Shown: positions 9,162-17,186 of the stretch, piece after piece | Position numbering within the stretch: position 1 is the stretch's first letter | Layout of the letters: every line of letters starts with the position of its first letter | NCBI GenBank assembly: GCA_050951505.1 | Contig: JBMNJE010000013.1 | Span: 124,001-188,000, forward strand | Direction of reading: 5' to 3' | Source of the DNA: DUOA01 sp012839095 | Lineage (GTDB): Bacteria > Bacillota > Clostridia > Caldicoprobacterales > DTU083 | DNA: 64,000 nucleotides | Position numbers and translations under genes: made by a program | Notes under the pieces: model-generated | Databases searched by the model: none | What the model was told of the DNA's origin: nothing | What the model saw: only the letters and a program-made list of their open reading frames with translations

Positions 9162-10118
9162 TCAATCAAACAAAATACTGACCGGCAATCCCTCATAGAT
9201 TCTTTCCATGGCCTCGGCAAAGAGGGGAGCTATTGAAAGTATGCGGATCTTGTCCACTTGTTTTTCAGGAGCAAGGGGAATGCTGTTGGTCACTACCAGC
9301 TCCTTGATGGGTGAATCAACAATCCGCTCTATGGCGGGTCCGGACAGTACAGCGTGTGCAGCACAGGCATATACTTCCTTTGCCCCTCCCATCTCAACCA
9401 GAGCCCTGGCTCCCTGCTGGATAGTTCCTGCCGTATCGATCATATCATCTATAAGGATAGCCCGCTTACCCTTAACATCGCCAATGATATTCATTACCTC
9501 GGCTACATTGGGTCTGGGCCTTCTCTTGTCAATTATGGCCAAAGGCGTATTCAGCTTGTGGGCAAAGTTTCTGGCCCGGGTTACGCTGCCCAGGTCAGGG
9601 GATACCACTACAGTATCATCTCCAACGAAGCCCTTATCGGCAAAATATCTGACAAAAAGGGGCATGCTGAAGAGGTTGTCCACCGGAATATCAAAAAAAC
9701 CCTGTATCTGAGCTGCATGCAGATCCATGGTCAGCACCCTGTCGGCACCGGCCGTGGTTATAAGATCGGCAACCAGCTTGGCCGTTATGGGATCCCTGGC
9801 CTTTACCTTACGATCCTGCCTGGCATACCCGTAGTAGGGAATAACAGCGGTGACCTGGGCAGCTGATGCCCTTTTGAAGGCATCAATCATTATAAGAAGC
9901 TCCATCAGGTTGGTATTAACCGGTGATGAGGTGGACTGGACCACAAACACATCCGAGCCTCTGACAGTTTCATAGATATCAACCGAAATTTCACCGTCAC
10001 TGAATTTTGATACCCTGGAGTTGCCCATGGGCACCCCCACATATCTGGTGATCTCCCTGGCCAGCTCCACATTGGAATTGCCCGCAAAAATCTTAATACT
10101 CTTACCATGGGTGTTCAT
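9162..10118 (-). CDS. prs: Ribose-phosphate pyrophosphokinase (PRPP synthetase)
   Basis: A 318-residue class I enzyme that makes PRPP from ribose 5-phosphate and ATP. Visible elements are the ATP/flexible-loop segment YARQDRKVKARDP, VVSPDLGSVTRARNFA, and the PRPP loop ILIDDMIDTAGTI. The start codon overlaps the glmU stop by 4 bp (ATGA), indicating translational coupling with glmU. PRPP feeds purine, pyrimidine and histidine synthesis. Two other PRPP-linked proteins (PurR and Upp) are also encoded in the window. Confidence 0.98.
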   Translation of the reverse strand: MNTHGKSIKIFAGNSNVELAREITRYVGVPMGNSRVSKFSDGEISVDIYETVRGSDVFVVQSTSSPVNTNLMELLIMIDAFKRASAAQVTAVIPYYGYARQDRKVKARDPITAKLVADLITTAGADRVLTMDLHAAQIQGFFDIPVDNLFSMPLFVRYFADKGFVGDDTVVVSPDLGSVTRARNFAHKLNTPLAIIDKRRPRPNVAEVMNIIGDVKGKRAILIDDMIDTAGTIQQGARALVEMGGAKEVYACAAHAVLSGPAIERIVDSPIKELVVTNSIPLAPEKQVDKIRILSIAPLFAEAMERIYEGLPVSILFD

Positions 10119-11434
10119 TGATTTTCCTCCGTTTTTTTCTGTTCTCTCTCTTCTCTTTTGTCCACCCAGCCTTCCTTATTCACCTGCCTGGCTCTGGCTA
10201 TGGCCAGGGCTTTGGACGGCACCCTTTCAGTAATGGTGGAGCCGGCAGCAACATAGGCATGAGATTCCACTTCCACAGGTGCTACCAGATTTACATTGCA
10301 GCCTACAAAGGCATGATCGCCGACGGTTACCTTCTGTTTTCTTTTTCCGTCGTAATTGACGCAGACCACGCCGCATCCGATATTTACATTTTCCCCTATT
10401 TCCGCATCTCCTACATAGGACAGATGAGATATCTTGCTTCCCCTGCCAACAAGGGATTTTTTGATTTCCACAAAATCTCCGATTCGGGCATGACTGCCAA
10501 TCCGGCTGCCGGGACGTATGTAGGCATACGGACCCACGGTGGTTTCATGGCCCACGCTGCTGTCCAGTACCACCGATGACTGCAGGGATACCTTATCTCC
10601 TATCAGGGCATTGTGGAGCCTGTTGCCCGGGTAGAGGATGCAGCCGCTGCCGATAACCGTGCTTCCTTCAAGAACGTTGCCCGGATAAATGATGGTATCC
10701 CGGCTGATATGAACATCAGGCCCGATATATGTATGGGAAGGATCTATGAAGGTAACGCCCTTTCTCATATGGGATTCGTTTATTCGCAGCCGCATGCGGG
10801 CTTCCGCCTCAGCAAGACATATCCGATCGGTTACAGACATCAGCTCTTCCGGGTGCGGAGGGTGAAAGATTGCCTTACCGGCCTCCCCGGTCTCCAAGAA
10901 ACCTTTGAAATTCAATGCATCAGGAGGCATGGCCTCAAGCTGACGGGCATGAATGGAAAGGGCATCATAAAGCCATTTCGTACGAAAACACAGGACTGCA
11001 TGCCCCGGCTTAATGGTTGTCCATGCATCCTCGTCCTCCGACATTATAACCGCATCCAGTTGATTGCCGGCAGTGAATTGAAGCAGACCCTCAAGGGCTG
11101 CTGCAGACAGAAGCGGCAGGTTGGCCGGAAGCTGGATCAGGTATTCATAGCCGCTGCTGTGCCTTGCCAGCACCTGAAACCATTCAGACAGAGTACTGTA
11201 TTTGACTGAGATCAGGTCAGAGATTTCAGCCTCAGCAAGATGTTCCTCCAAGGCCTCCCCGTCCCCGTCAAAGATGACAAGGGGCGGATTGCCGGTAAGG
11301 CAGCCTGCTGCCGCCAGGGCATGCCGCAGCATGCTGCGCCCGCATACCGAATGCAGGATGAGGGGAATGGCTGAATTCATGGCAGATGATTCACCCTGCA
11401 GGGCAGATATAATGACAAAAACGGAATTTTTCAT
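10115..11434 (-). CDS. glmU: GlmU-like bifunctional protein with intact acetyltransferase and degenerate uridyltransferase domain
   Basis: A 439-residue protein aligned over its full length with GlmU, which makes UDP-GlcNAc for peptidoglycan. The C-terminal left-handed beta-helix (about 225-430) looks functional, with RPGSRIG, ISHLSYVGDAEIG (equivalent of catalytic His363), NYDGKRKQKT and AIARARQ. The N-terminal pyrophosphorylase half does not. The LAAGxGTRM..PK signature reads SALQGESSAMNSAIPLILH. This puts Ala18 in place of Arg18, Leu25 in place of Lys25 and Asn105 in place of the metal-binding Asp105, and the Q..GTGHA segment is gone. Numbering follows E. coli without gaps at those sites. 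It lies downstream of spoVG and overlaps prs. UDP transfer would need another enzyme. The call of a half-pseudoenzyme rests on the motifs alone. Confidence 0.88.
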   Translation of the reverse strand: MKNSVFVIISALQGESSAMNSAIPLILHSVCGRSMLRHALAAAGCLTGNPPLVIFDGDGEALEEHLAEAEISDLISVKYSTLSEWFQVLARHSSGYEYLIQLPANLPLLSAAALEGLLQFTAGNQLDAVIMSEDEDAWTTIKPGHAVLCFRTKWLYDALSIHARQLEAMPPDALNFKGFLETGEAGKAIFHPPHPEELMSVTDRICLAEAEARMRLRINESHMRKGVTFIDPSHTYIGPDVHISRDTIIYPGNVLEGSTVIGSGCILYPGNRLHNALIGDKVSLQSSVVLDSSVGHETTVGPYAYIRPGSRIGSHARIGDFVEIKKSLVGRGSKISHLSYVGDAEIGENVNIGCGVVCVNYDGKRKQKVTVGDHAFVGCNVNLVAPVEVESHAYVAAGSTITERVPSKALAIARARQVNKEGWVDKREEREQKKTEENQ

Positions 11435-11571
11435 ATTTTTACGCTCCTCTGATTCCCGAATGAAGCAACCTGTTTATTATATCATTATACATTATTATTA
11501 TCAAAAATGTCATTCCTGTAAAATATGATTAAATTGATCTGCCGGTCTCGAAAGGTGAAAATATCATTAAA

Positions 11572-11604
11572 AAAGCCTTAAAGGAGAGTTGCCTCTCCTT
11601 TAAC
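11572..11604 (-). terminator. Terminator or attenuator between spoVG and glmU
   Basis: An inverted repeat (TTAAAGGAGAG ... CTCTCCTTTAA) with a 4-nt loop. On the minus strand it is followed by a T-rich run. It begins 3 bp after the spoVG stop. It should partly separate spoVG from glmU-prs. Confidence 0.8.
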
Positions 11605-11606
11605 GC

Positions 11607-11867
11607 TCATTCTTCTTCCATTCCAATATACTTTTCCAACACGAGTTTCTGCAGTTTCTCCCTCGTAGCAGAGTTGATTGGGTGGGCAATATCCCGGTAT
11701 TCCCCATCCGGGGTCTTTCTGCTGGGCATTGCAATGAATAATCCGCTCTGTCCTTCAATAACCTTGATGTCGTGGACAACAAATTCGTTATCAAAGGTAA
11801 CGGATGCCACAGCTTTCATCTTACCCTCACTCCCAATCTTCCGAATGCGAACATCAGTAATGGTCAC
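11607..11867 (-). CDS. spoVG: Septation/sporulation RNA-binding regulator SpoVG
   Basis: An 86-residue SpoVG with family hallmarks DNEFVVHDIKVIEG, IAMPSRKTPDGEYRDIAHP and INSATREK. SpoVG is a small nucleic-acid-binding protein that affects septum placement and sporulation. I place the start at GTG 11867 (product begins MTITDVRIRKI). That matches the usual N-terminus, and AAGGTGG lies 6-7 bp upstream. An ATG at 11903 would add 12 residues with no counterpart in the family. It heads the spoVG-glmU-prs-pth cluster, as in Bacillus. Confidence 0.95.
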   Translation of the reverse strand: MTITDVRIRKIGSEGKMKAVASVTFDNEFVVHDIKVIEGQSGLFIAMPSRKTPDGEYRDIAHPINSATREKLQKLVLEKYIGMEEE

Positions 11868-11969
11868 CCAGTTCACCACCTTCCAGCAAATAGCAAGCAG
11901 CAATTCTCAATACTTTCTCTATTCGCCAAAAAAATGGATACTCCTTCTATTTTTTTGAATATTTTCACA

Positions 11970-12794
11970 TCAGACTGAGCAAATCCAGTCAGCAGGAGAC
12001 AATTTAACCCTGTTTTCCTCTTCGTTAACCTCTTCCAGTACCATCAGGGCTGTATAATCACTGACCATCTTTTCCCGAGGCTGCCTTGTTGCAATAACCA
12101 CCCCGGTGCCTGCTATCTCTACGTTAAACTCCTTCAGAAGCTGAATCATCCCTTTGACGGTACCGCCCCCCTTCATGAAGTCGTCGATGATAAGAGCCCG
12201 GCTGCCTTCCCTGACCGAACGTTTGGACAGGGACATGGTCTGAATCCGCTGAGAAGAAGCTGAAACATAGTTGATGCTAACCAGGGGGCCTTCTGTCAGC
12301 AAGCCGTTGCGGCTGGCCACAACCACAGGGCAGCCCAGCTCAAAGGCAGTCATAATGGCCACCGGGGTTCCCTTGGTTTCCACGGTAAGGATAAAGTCGG
12401 GCTTTAAATCCAGAAAACGGGCTGCCAGGATTTCTCCAATCCGGTGAATTTGCTGAGGTGAATGGAGGATATCATTCATATACAGATAACCGCCGGGGAG
12501 GATGCGGTTGGAATCGGAAAGGGTCAGGCAGAGTTCTCTTATATATTTCCTGGTTCTGTCCATATCAGCCAGGGGAACAAATCGAACTCCGCCTCCCGCT
12601 CCTGCCGTGGTTTCCAAATCTCCCAGCTTAAAGGCCAGCAGGGAATCACGTATTATGGCAATATCTTCACAAACTGTGGACTTGCCGGAGTTAAATAAGT
12701 CACTGAAATGTTGTAAGGTATAGCTCTGATTGGGATGGCTGCACAGGATGCGGGTCATGGCGGCAATCCTCTCATTTCTTCTGATTTTCAGCAA
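11970..12794 (-). CDS. purR: Purine operon repressor PurR
   Basis: A 274-residue regulator with an N-terminal winged helix (IRRNERIAAMTRILCSHP...) and a C-terminal type I phosphoribosyltransferase fold. The PRPP site reads ALIIDDFMKGGGTVKG, and SINYVSASSQRIQTMSLSKRS is family-typical. In Bacillus it represses purine genes and PRPP relieves repression. The start is a TTG at 12794 preceded by AGGGGAG at 6-nt spacing; the frame stays open further upstream but has no family homology there. It lies between fabZ and spoVG; in Bacillus the order is ispE-purR-yabJ-spoVG, and here yabJ is absent. Confidence 0.93.
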   Translation of the reverse strand: MLKIRRNERIAAMTRILCSHPNQSYTLQHFSDLFNSGKSTVCEDIAIIRDSLLAFKLGDLETTAGAGGGVRFVPLADMDRTRKYIRELCLTLSDSNRILPGGYLYMNDILHSPQQIHRIGEILAARFLDLKPDFILTVETKGTPVAIMTAFELGCPVVVASRNGLLTEGPLVSINYVSASSQRIQTMSLSKRSVREGSRALIIDDFMKGGGTVKGMIQLLKEFNVEIAGTGVVIATRQPREKMVSDYTALMVLEEVNEEENRVKLSPADWICSV

Positions 12795-12913
12795 AATCAA
12801 CTCCCCTCGGTCTAGTTTCTTCCTGCCTGTTATTATATCATAAGCCGGGCTGAATCCGAATGTTATTTTAAAAAATTCCGAAAATATTTGATTATATTTT
12901 ATCAAAGTATCTT

Positions 12914-12939
12914 AAAAAAAAGCAGCGTTCGTGCTGCTG
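12914..12939 (-). terminator. Rho-independent terminator after fabZ
   Basis: A hairpin (AGCAGC ... GCTGCT) followed by eight Ts on the minus strand, 18 bp after the fabZ stop. It separates fabZ from purR. Confidence 0.82.
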
Positions 12940-12956
12940 TCAAATCCATGCTTGAT

Positions 12957-13397
12957 TTATTGGAAGGAGGGATGGGTCAGGGCAAACATAATTTCCCCTT
13001 CTGCCGCCGGTTCATCATCCACCAGGGCCCTGACAGCGGCCTTCCCCATTAAGCGCCTCATCCTGATGAGCTCTGCTTCCAGCTGCAGCTGATCCCCCGG
13101 CACCACCTGCCGGCGGAAACGAACCTTGTCTATCCCGGTAAAAAGGGCCAGTCTGCCCTTGTTTTCCTCACTGCCCAGAAGGATCACAGCACCCAGCTGA
13201 GCCAGTGCTTCCAGTATCAGCACGCCCGGCATGATGGGACGACCCGGAAAGTGACCCTGAAAGAAAGGCTCATTGATGGTTACATTCTTGTATCCCTTTG
13301 CGGATTTTCCCGGTATCAGCTCAGTCACCCGATCCACCAGCAAAAAAGGATAACGATGAGGAATGCGCTCCATAATTTCATTTATATCCAGATTCAT
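12957..13397 (-). CDS. fabZ: 3-hydroxyacyl-ACP dehydratase FabZ
   Basis: A 146-residue hotdog-fold dehydratase of type II fatty acid synthesis. IPHRYPFLLVDRV and the catalytic GHFPGRPIMPGV (His) and LEALAQLGAV (Glu) motifs are intact. It starts 17 bp after the mreB/mbl stop, so the two are probably co-transcribed; the mbl-fabZ neighbourhood is also found in Bacillus. No other fatty acid synthesis gene is nearby. Confidence 0.97.
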   Translation of the reverse strand: MNLDINEIMERIPHRYPFLLVDRVTELIPGKSAKGYKNVTINEPFFQGHFPGRPIMPGVLILEALAQLGAVILLGSEENKGRLALFTGIDKVRFRRQVVPGDQLQLEAELIRMRRLMGKAAVRALVDDEPAAEGEIMFALTHPSFQ

Positions 13398-13414
13398 GGT
13401 TAGTCTCCTTTTGT

Positions 13415-14449
13415 TTAGTATGACACCGGTATTCCCTTACGGTGCTCGAACACGGCAGTCTGGGAATATATATCCAGGGCCTCCAGTGCTTTGCCGGTTC
13501 CAAGGGCAACACATGCTGCTGCATATTCTGCCACATACACCGCTATCCTGGTGCGCTCCTGAAGAAGCTTGTCAAACCCATAGAGCAAGGCTCCGCCGCC
13601 TGTCATGCATATGCCGTATTCGCTGATATCGGAAGCCAGCTCGGGCGGGGTACGCTCCAGCACCGAATGAATGCAGTCCACGATGTCCTCCACCGGTTCC
13701 TCCAGGGCTTCAATCATTTCCTCAGAAGTAACCGTGATGGTCCTGGGAAGACCGGATATGAGGTTCCTGCCTGTTACTTCCATGGAGACCTGCTCCTTTC
13801 TCGGATAGGCGGAGCCAATGGTTATTTTCATGTCCTCGGCTGTTCTTTCGCCTATGAACAGGTTGTACTTCTTACGCATATATCTTACTATGGCATCATC
13901 AAAATTATTCCCCGCTGTCTTGATGGTTTCTGAGAGAACCGCACCGCCAAGGGAAATAACTGCCACATCGGTGGTACCCCCTCCGATGTCCACCACCATG
14001 TGGCCGCATGCCTTGGATATATCCAGCCCGGCACCTATGGCAGCCGCTATGGGCTCTTCTATAAGAAATATCCTCCCTGCGCCTGCTTCGGCTGCTGCAT
14101 CCAGCACAGCCCGTTTTTCCACCTCGGTGACTCCGCTGGGAACACAGATGACAACCCGGGGCTTGCCGAAAAGGCCTTTTCCTGTCACCTTCTTAAGAAA
14201 ATACTTTAGCATTTTTTCCGTTATTTCATAGTCCGATATAACGCCCTCGGACAGGGGGCGGATGGCTCTGATATTACCGGGTGTCCTGCCCAGCATCCTG
14301 CGTGCTTCTTCCCCTACCGCCAATATCTGGCCGGTTTTTTCATCTATGGAAATGACCGAAGGCTCCTTCAGTACAATCCCCTTGCCTTTCAGATATACCA
14401 AAACGGTGGAAGTCCCCAAATCTATACCGATATCCCTGAATCCCAACAA
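13415..14449 (-). CDS. mbl: MreB/Mbl family cell-shape actin
   Basis: A 344-residue actin-like protein. The phosphate-1 motif is DIGIDLGTSTVLVYLKG, the phosphate-2 motif is MVVDIGGGTTDVAVISLGG, and the adenosine motif is GICMTGGGALLYG. It polymerises under the membrane and guides lateral wall synthesis. The position directly after spoIIID matches mbl of Bacillus rather than mreB of the mreBCD operon, and no mreC or mreD follows. Paralogue assignment rests on synteny only. Confidence 0.93.
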   Translation of the reverse strand: MLGFRDIGIDLGTSTVLVYLKGKGIVLKEPSVISIDEKTGQILAVGEEARRMLGRTPGNIRAIRPLSEGVISDYEITEKMLKYFLKKVTGKGLFGKPRVVICVPSGVTEVEKRAVLDAAAEAGAGRIFLIEEPIAAAIGAGLDISKACGHMVVDIGGGTTDVAVISLGGAVLSETIKTAGNNFDDAIVRYMRKKYNLFIGERTAEDMKITIGSAYPRKEQVSMEVTGRNLISGLPRTITVTSEEMIEALEEPVEDIVDCIHSVLERTPPELASDISEYGICMTGGGALLYGFDKLLQERTRIAVYVAEYAAACVALGTGKALEALDIYSQTAVFEHRKGIPVSY

Positions 14450-14560
14450 CTATAATCTTTCCTTTCCTGTTGCCTATTTGCAAATTCTGATGTGCCCCGG
14501 TCCTAATGGCAAATTTATTGATATAATTCTCCCTTTTTCCTGAAATTCCTCTTTTTTCAC

Positions 14561-14597
14561 AAAGAAAAACACGGTCTGTTTTACCATGTTTTTCTTG
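14561..14597 (-). terminator. Hairpin terminator after spoIIID
   Basis: A long, nearly perfect stem (AAGAAAAACA.GGT ... ACC.TGTTTTTCTT) that precedes an A/T-rich stretch on the minus strand, about 50 bp after the spoIIID stop. It lies between spoIIID and mbl. Confidence 0.65.
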
Positions 14598-14649
14598 TCA
14601 TATTTTTCTGAGTATCATCCTCTTCACTGCTGTTATCATCAAGGGGGTA

Positions 14650-14910
14650 TTACTCCATTCTGCCGGACGACTTATATTTCATGCGGGTTGCCCTGCCTCC
14701 TCTTATGTGTCTCTCCGCTTTATTCTGTTCCAGTACTTTTCTTACTTCATCTGCAATATTGGGGTTTATTCTCGGAAGGCGTTCCGACACATCCTTATGC
14801 ACGGTACTTTTACTCACTTTGAAGACCTTGGCAGCTTCCCGCACGGTAGCCTTCGATTCGATAATGTAGTTTGCTATTTCTACAGCCCTTTCCTCAATGT
14901 AATCCTTCAA
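14650..14910 (-). CDS. spoIIID: Sporulation transcription factor SpoIIID
   Basis: An 86-residue DNA-binding protein. A helix-turn-helix occupies about 20-45 (ATVREAAKVFKVSKSTVHKD), followed by a basic C-terminal region (RHIRGGRATRMKYK). SpoIIID acts in the mother cell after sigma-E and switches the late mother-cell programme. The size matches the family (about 93 in Bacillus). It is flanked by spoIIQ/spoIID and mbl, as in Bacillus. Confidence 0.97.
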   Translation of the reverse strand: MKDYIEERAVEIANYIIESKATVREAAKVFKVSKSTVHKDVSERLPRINPNIADEVRKVLEQNKAERHIRGGRATRMKYKSSGRME

Positions 14911-15067
14911 AATCGATTCCCCCCTAACAATATCAGTCCCGGAAGATCACGGACTGACAGGCTCAGCCCGGCTTCTCCGGCACTGCGGCTTTATATATTT
15001 AAATAATTATGCAGAAAGGGAATGATATAGAATGAAATAAATAAATTAAAGCTGTCTGAAGCAAATT

Positions 15068-15122
15068 GGGACAAATGAGTACAAAAATGGACGTCTGTTA
15101 CAACGTCCTTGTCATTTGTCCC
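15068..15122. repeat. Long nested inverted repeat between spoIIQ and spoIIID
   Basis: Outer arms GGGACAAATGA and TCATTTGTCCC (11 bp, perfect) enclose inner arms of about 6 bp (GGACGT / ACGTCC). It lies 39 bp after the spoIIQ stop. Neither strand shows a convincing T-run, so it may be an mRNA 3'-end stabiliser or a weak terminator. Confidence 0.7.
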
Positions 15123-15160
15123 TTTCTTATCCAATGTAAATTACGAAACTTATGGATCTG

Positions 15161-16006
15161 TTATTTGTGATTTAAATAATCCATGGGATCCTGATTCTCT
15201 CCATTCAGCAGCACCTCAAAATGCAGATGGGGATCATCAATGATTTCAAAGGCTGCGGTTCTTCCGATACCGGAGATAACCTGCCCCTTCTTCACGCTCT
15301 GGCCCGGTTGAACCATGTCCCCTGTTGACAGACCCATATATACTGTCTTCAGATCGTTTTCATGGGCCAGCGTAATGACTATGCCCCGAAGCGGGTCTTC
15401 CTCTATGCTCTCCACCAGGCCGTCCAGTGCTGCCCTCACTTCATCTCCGGGAGCCCCTGCCAAATCCACGCCTGCATGAGTGGTCCATTCCTTCAGGGTG
15501 GGGGAAAATACCAGTACATCCATGGCATAAGGCCGCATAATTTCGCCCTCTACAGGCATCTCCATGACAACAGACTGACCGGAGTTGTCCTCGGAGGAAA
15601 CAGGAACAGAGTCGGTATCAGTATTTGTCTCAGCTGCTGAATCATCCGGCTTCCCCTCTGATATGTCCGTCTCCTCTAATGCTTCTTCATCATCTGTCTT
15701 AACGGGCAGGGGTGCCTGATCTTCTTCTCCGGTAACATCAGTAATAATAATGTCAATTTTATCCGGCTCATCCTTGTCAGGCCCTTCTCCCTCCACCGGA
15801 ATATCGGATGGGCTTTGTTCCTCTCCGTACAGGGGATCGTCCGTCCTGTCTCCGGGACTGCCCTTCTGCGTCAGGAAGGCTGTCGCCCCGATGATGGCCA
15901 GACAAATCAGCAGAATCAGATAGAATCCAAACTTATCAATGAAAGCTCTGATCCTTTCAATGCTGAAGGCTTCTTTCAGCTTTTGTATAAATGCTTCTTT
16001 TCCCAT
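15161..16006 (-). CDS. spoIIQ: SpoIIQ-type M23 endopeptidase-family protein
   Basis: A 281-residue membrane protein with one transmembrane helix (about 25-47), a long acidic linker (about 55-155) and a LytM/M23 domain. The start is ATG 16006, preceded by GGAGGTG; the frame is open 11 codons further up. SpoIIQ is made in the forespore and binds SpoIIIAH across the intermembrane space during engulfment. The zinc ligands appear complete here: THAGVDL (HxxxD) and PHLHFEV (HxH). That differs from Bacillus SpoIIQ, which lacks a ligand, and resembles clostridial SpoIIQ. It lies just downstream of spoIID. Confidence 0.9.
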   Translation of the reverse strand: MGKEAFIQKLKEAFSIERIRAFIDKFGFYLILLICLAIIGATAFLTQKGSPGDRTDDPLYGEEQSPSDIPVEGEGPDKDEPDKIDIIITDVTGEEDQAPLPVKTDDEEALEETDISEGKPDDSAAETNTDTDSVPVSSEDNSGQSVVMEMPVEGEIMRPYAMDVLVFSPTLKEWTTHAGVDLAGAPGDEVRAALDGLVESIEEDPLRGIVITLAHENDLKTVYMGLSTGDMVQPGQSVKKGQVISGIGRTAAFEIIDDPHLHFEVLLNGENQDPMDYLNHK

Positions 16007-16091
16007 TGTTTTCCACACCTCCACTGATATTATTGCCACTTTTCAGGCAAGTATACAGTGGAAGCTCCGGATGTATACATTTAATATTGTT

Positions 16092-17150
16092 TTAATAGTG
16101 GGTTATTTCAACCCCGCGGTAATAATGCTGCAGAATCTCCTTATAACTGCTGCCCCTTCCTGCCATCTGATGAGCCCCTACCTGACTCATGCCGACACCA
16201 TGTCCGAATCCCCTGGTCTTCATGGTGATGGTATCCTTTCCAAAGACAAAGGTGATGTCTGTGGAATTAAGCCCGTACAAGAGACGAAACTCAGTTGCCT
16301 TAAGCTTCTTTCCTCCCACGGTGATAGTCCGGATTCGCCCGCTGTCGGTATATCCGTCGATTTTTATCTGAGAAGCCAGATTATCGGGATTAAGCTTAAT
16401 GCCGTATCTGGATTTAAACACTTCGGCAAACTTCTTGTTTGTCAGAGTTACACTTCCCTCAAACATAGGGCCGTTTTCCTCCCCAATGCTTTCCACCGAG
16501 GTATAATAGGGCAGGGAGTTGGAGAAAACCTCTCTTACATCTTCAGTCCTGCCGTTGCTGGTGGAATGATAGAAAACCTCAATTGCCTTTCCCTGGTAAG
16601 TCATGATCTGCCCTTTGGTTTCCTGAACTGCCTGCTCAATCCTCTTGAAATTACTCTCAAAATCCTCCCCCCAGTTTCTGCGCATCTGCTCCCTGGAAAT
16701 CCATTCCTGGCAATGGGCATAGGAACTGCAGACATCCGCTCCGTCATGCCGGCTGCAGCCCCTGCCCCCGTAGGCAGGGAGCTGATAGACCACCAGGGTT
16801 CTGGCAGCCACCGCCTGGGCCTTTAAGGCTTCCATCTCATAGGAAGCAGGCATTTCACCTGCCAGTACCCCTGTCAGATACTCTTCCAAGGAGATTTTAA
16901 CCAGTTTCTTTTCCCAATGATTATACAAGGATATGATTAATTCTTCTGAATTGTCATTTTTAACAGGTGTAATAATGATTTCATTCGGATCATCCGATTT
17001 GCCGGGTTCCTTATCCTCCGGGATATCCCTGCTGAAAATTCCGGTCAGTATGGAAGCAGACAGCAATATTACCAAAATCCCAAACAGGAGTGCGTTTGTC
17101 CTGGATATCATGTGTCGATCCCTCATTTCTTCTTTAATGTACTTAACCAT
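16092..17150 (-). CDS. spoIID: Stage II sporulation protein D (SpoIID)
   Basis: A 352-residue protein with one N-terminal transmembrane helix (about 18-38) and a SpoIID domain from about 80 to the end. Typical motifs are LAGEMPASYEMEALKAQAVAART, broken here by position, and RGFGHGVGMSQVGAHQMA. SpoIID is a lytic transglycosylase that, with SpoIIP and SpoIIM, thins septal peptidoglycan and drives engulfment. The order murA-spoIID-spoIIQ-spoIIID is that of Bacillus. A larger paralogue with extra wall-binding domains is at 60391-62682. Confidence 0.95.
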   Translation of the reverse strand: MVKYIKEEMRDRHMISRTNALLFGILVILLSASILTGIFSRDIPEDKEPGKSDDPNEIIITPVKNDNSEELIISLYNHWEKKLVKISLEEYLTGVLAGEMPASYEMEALKAQAVAARTLVVYQLPAYGGRGCSRHDGADVCSSYAHCQEWISREQMRRNWGEDFESNFKRIEQAVQETKGQIMTYQGKAIEVFYHSTSNGRTEDVREVFSNSLPYYTSVESIGEENGPMFEGSVTLTNKKFAEVFKSRYGIKLNPDNLASQIKIDGYTDSGRIRTITVGGKKLKATEFRLLYGLNSTDITFVFGKDTITMKTRGFGHGVGMSQVGAHQMAGRGSSYKEILQHYYRGVEITHY

Positions 17151-17186
17151 TTTATGAGCGGCAGGCCGGCTTTAGAACCGGCCATT

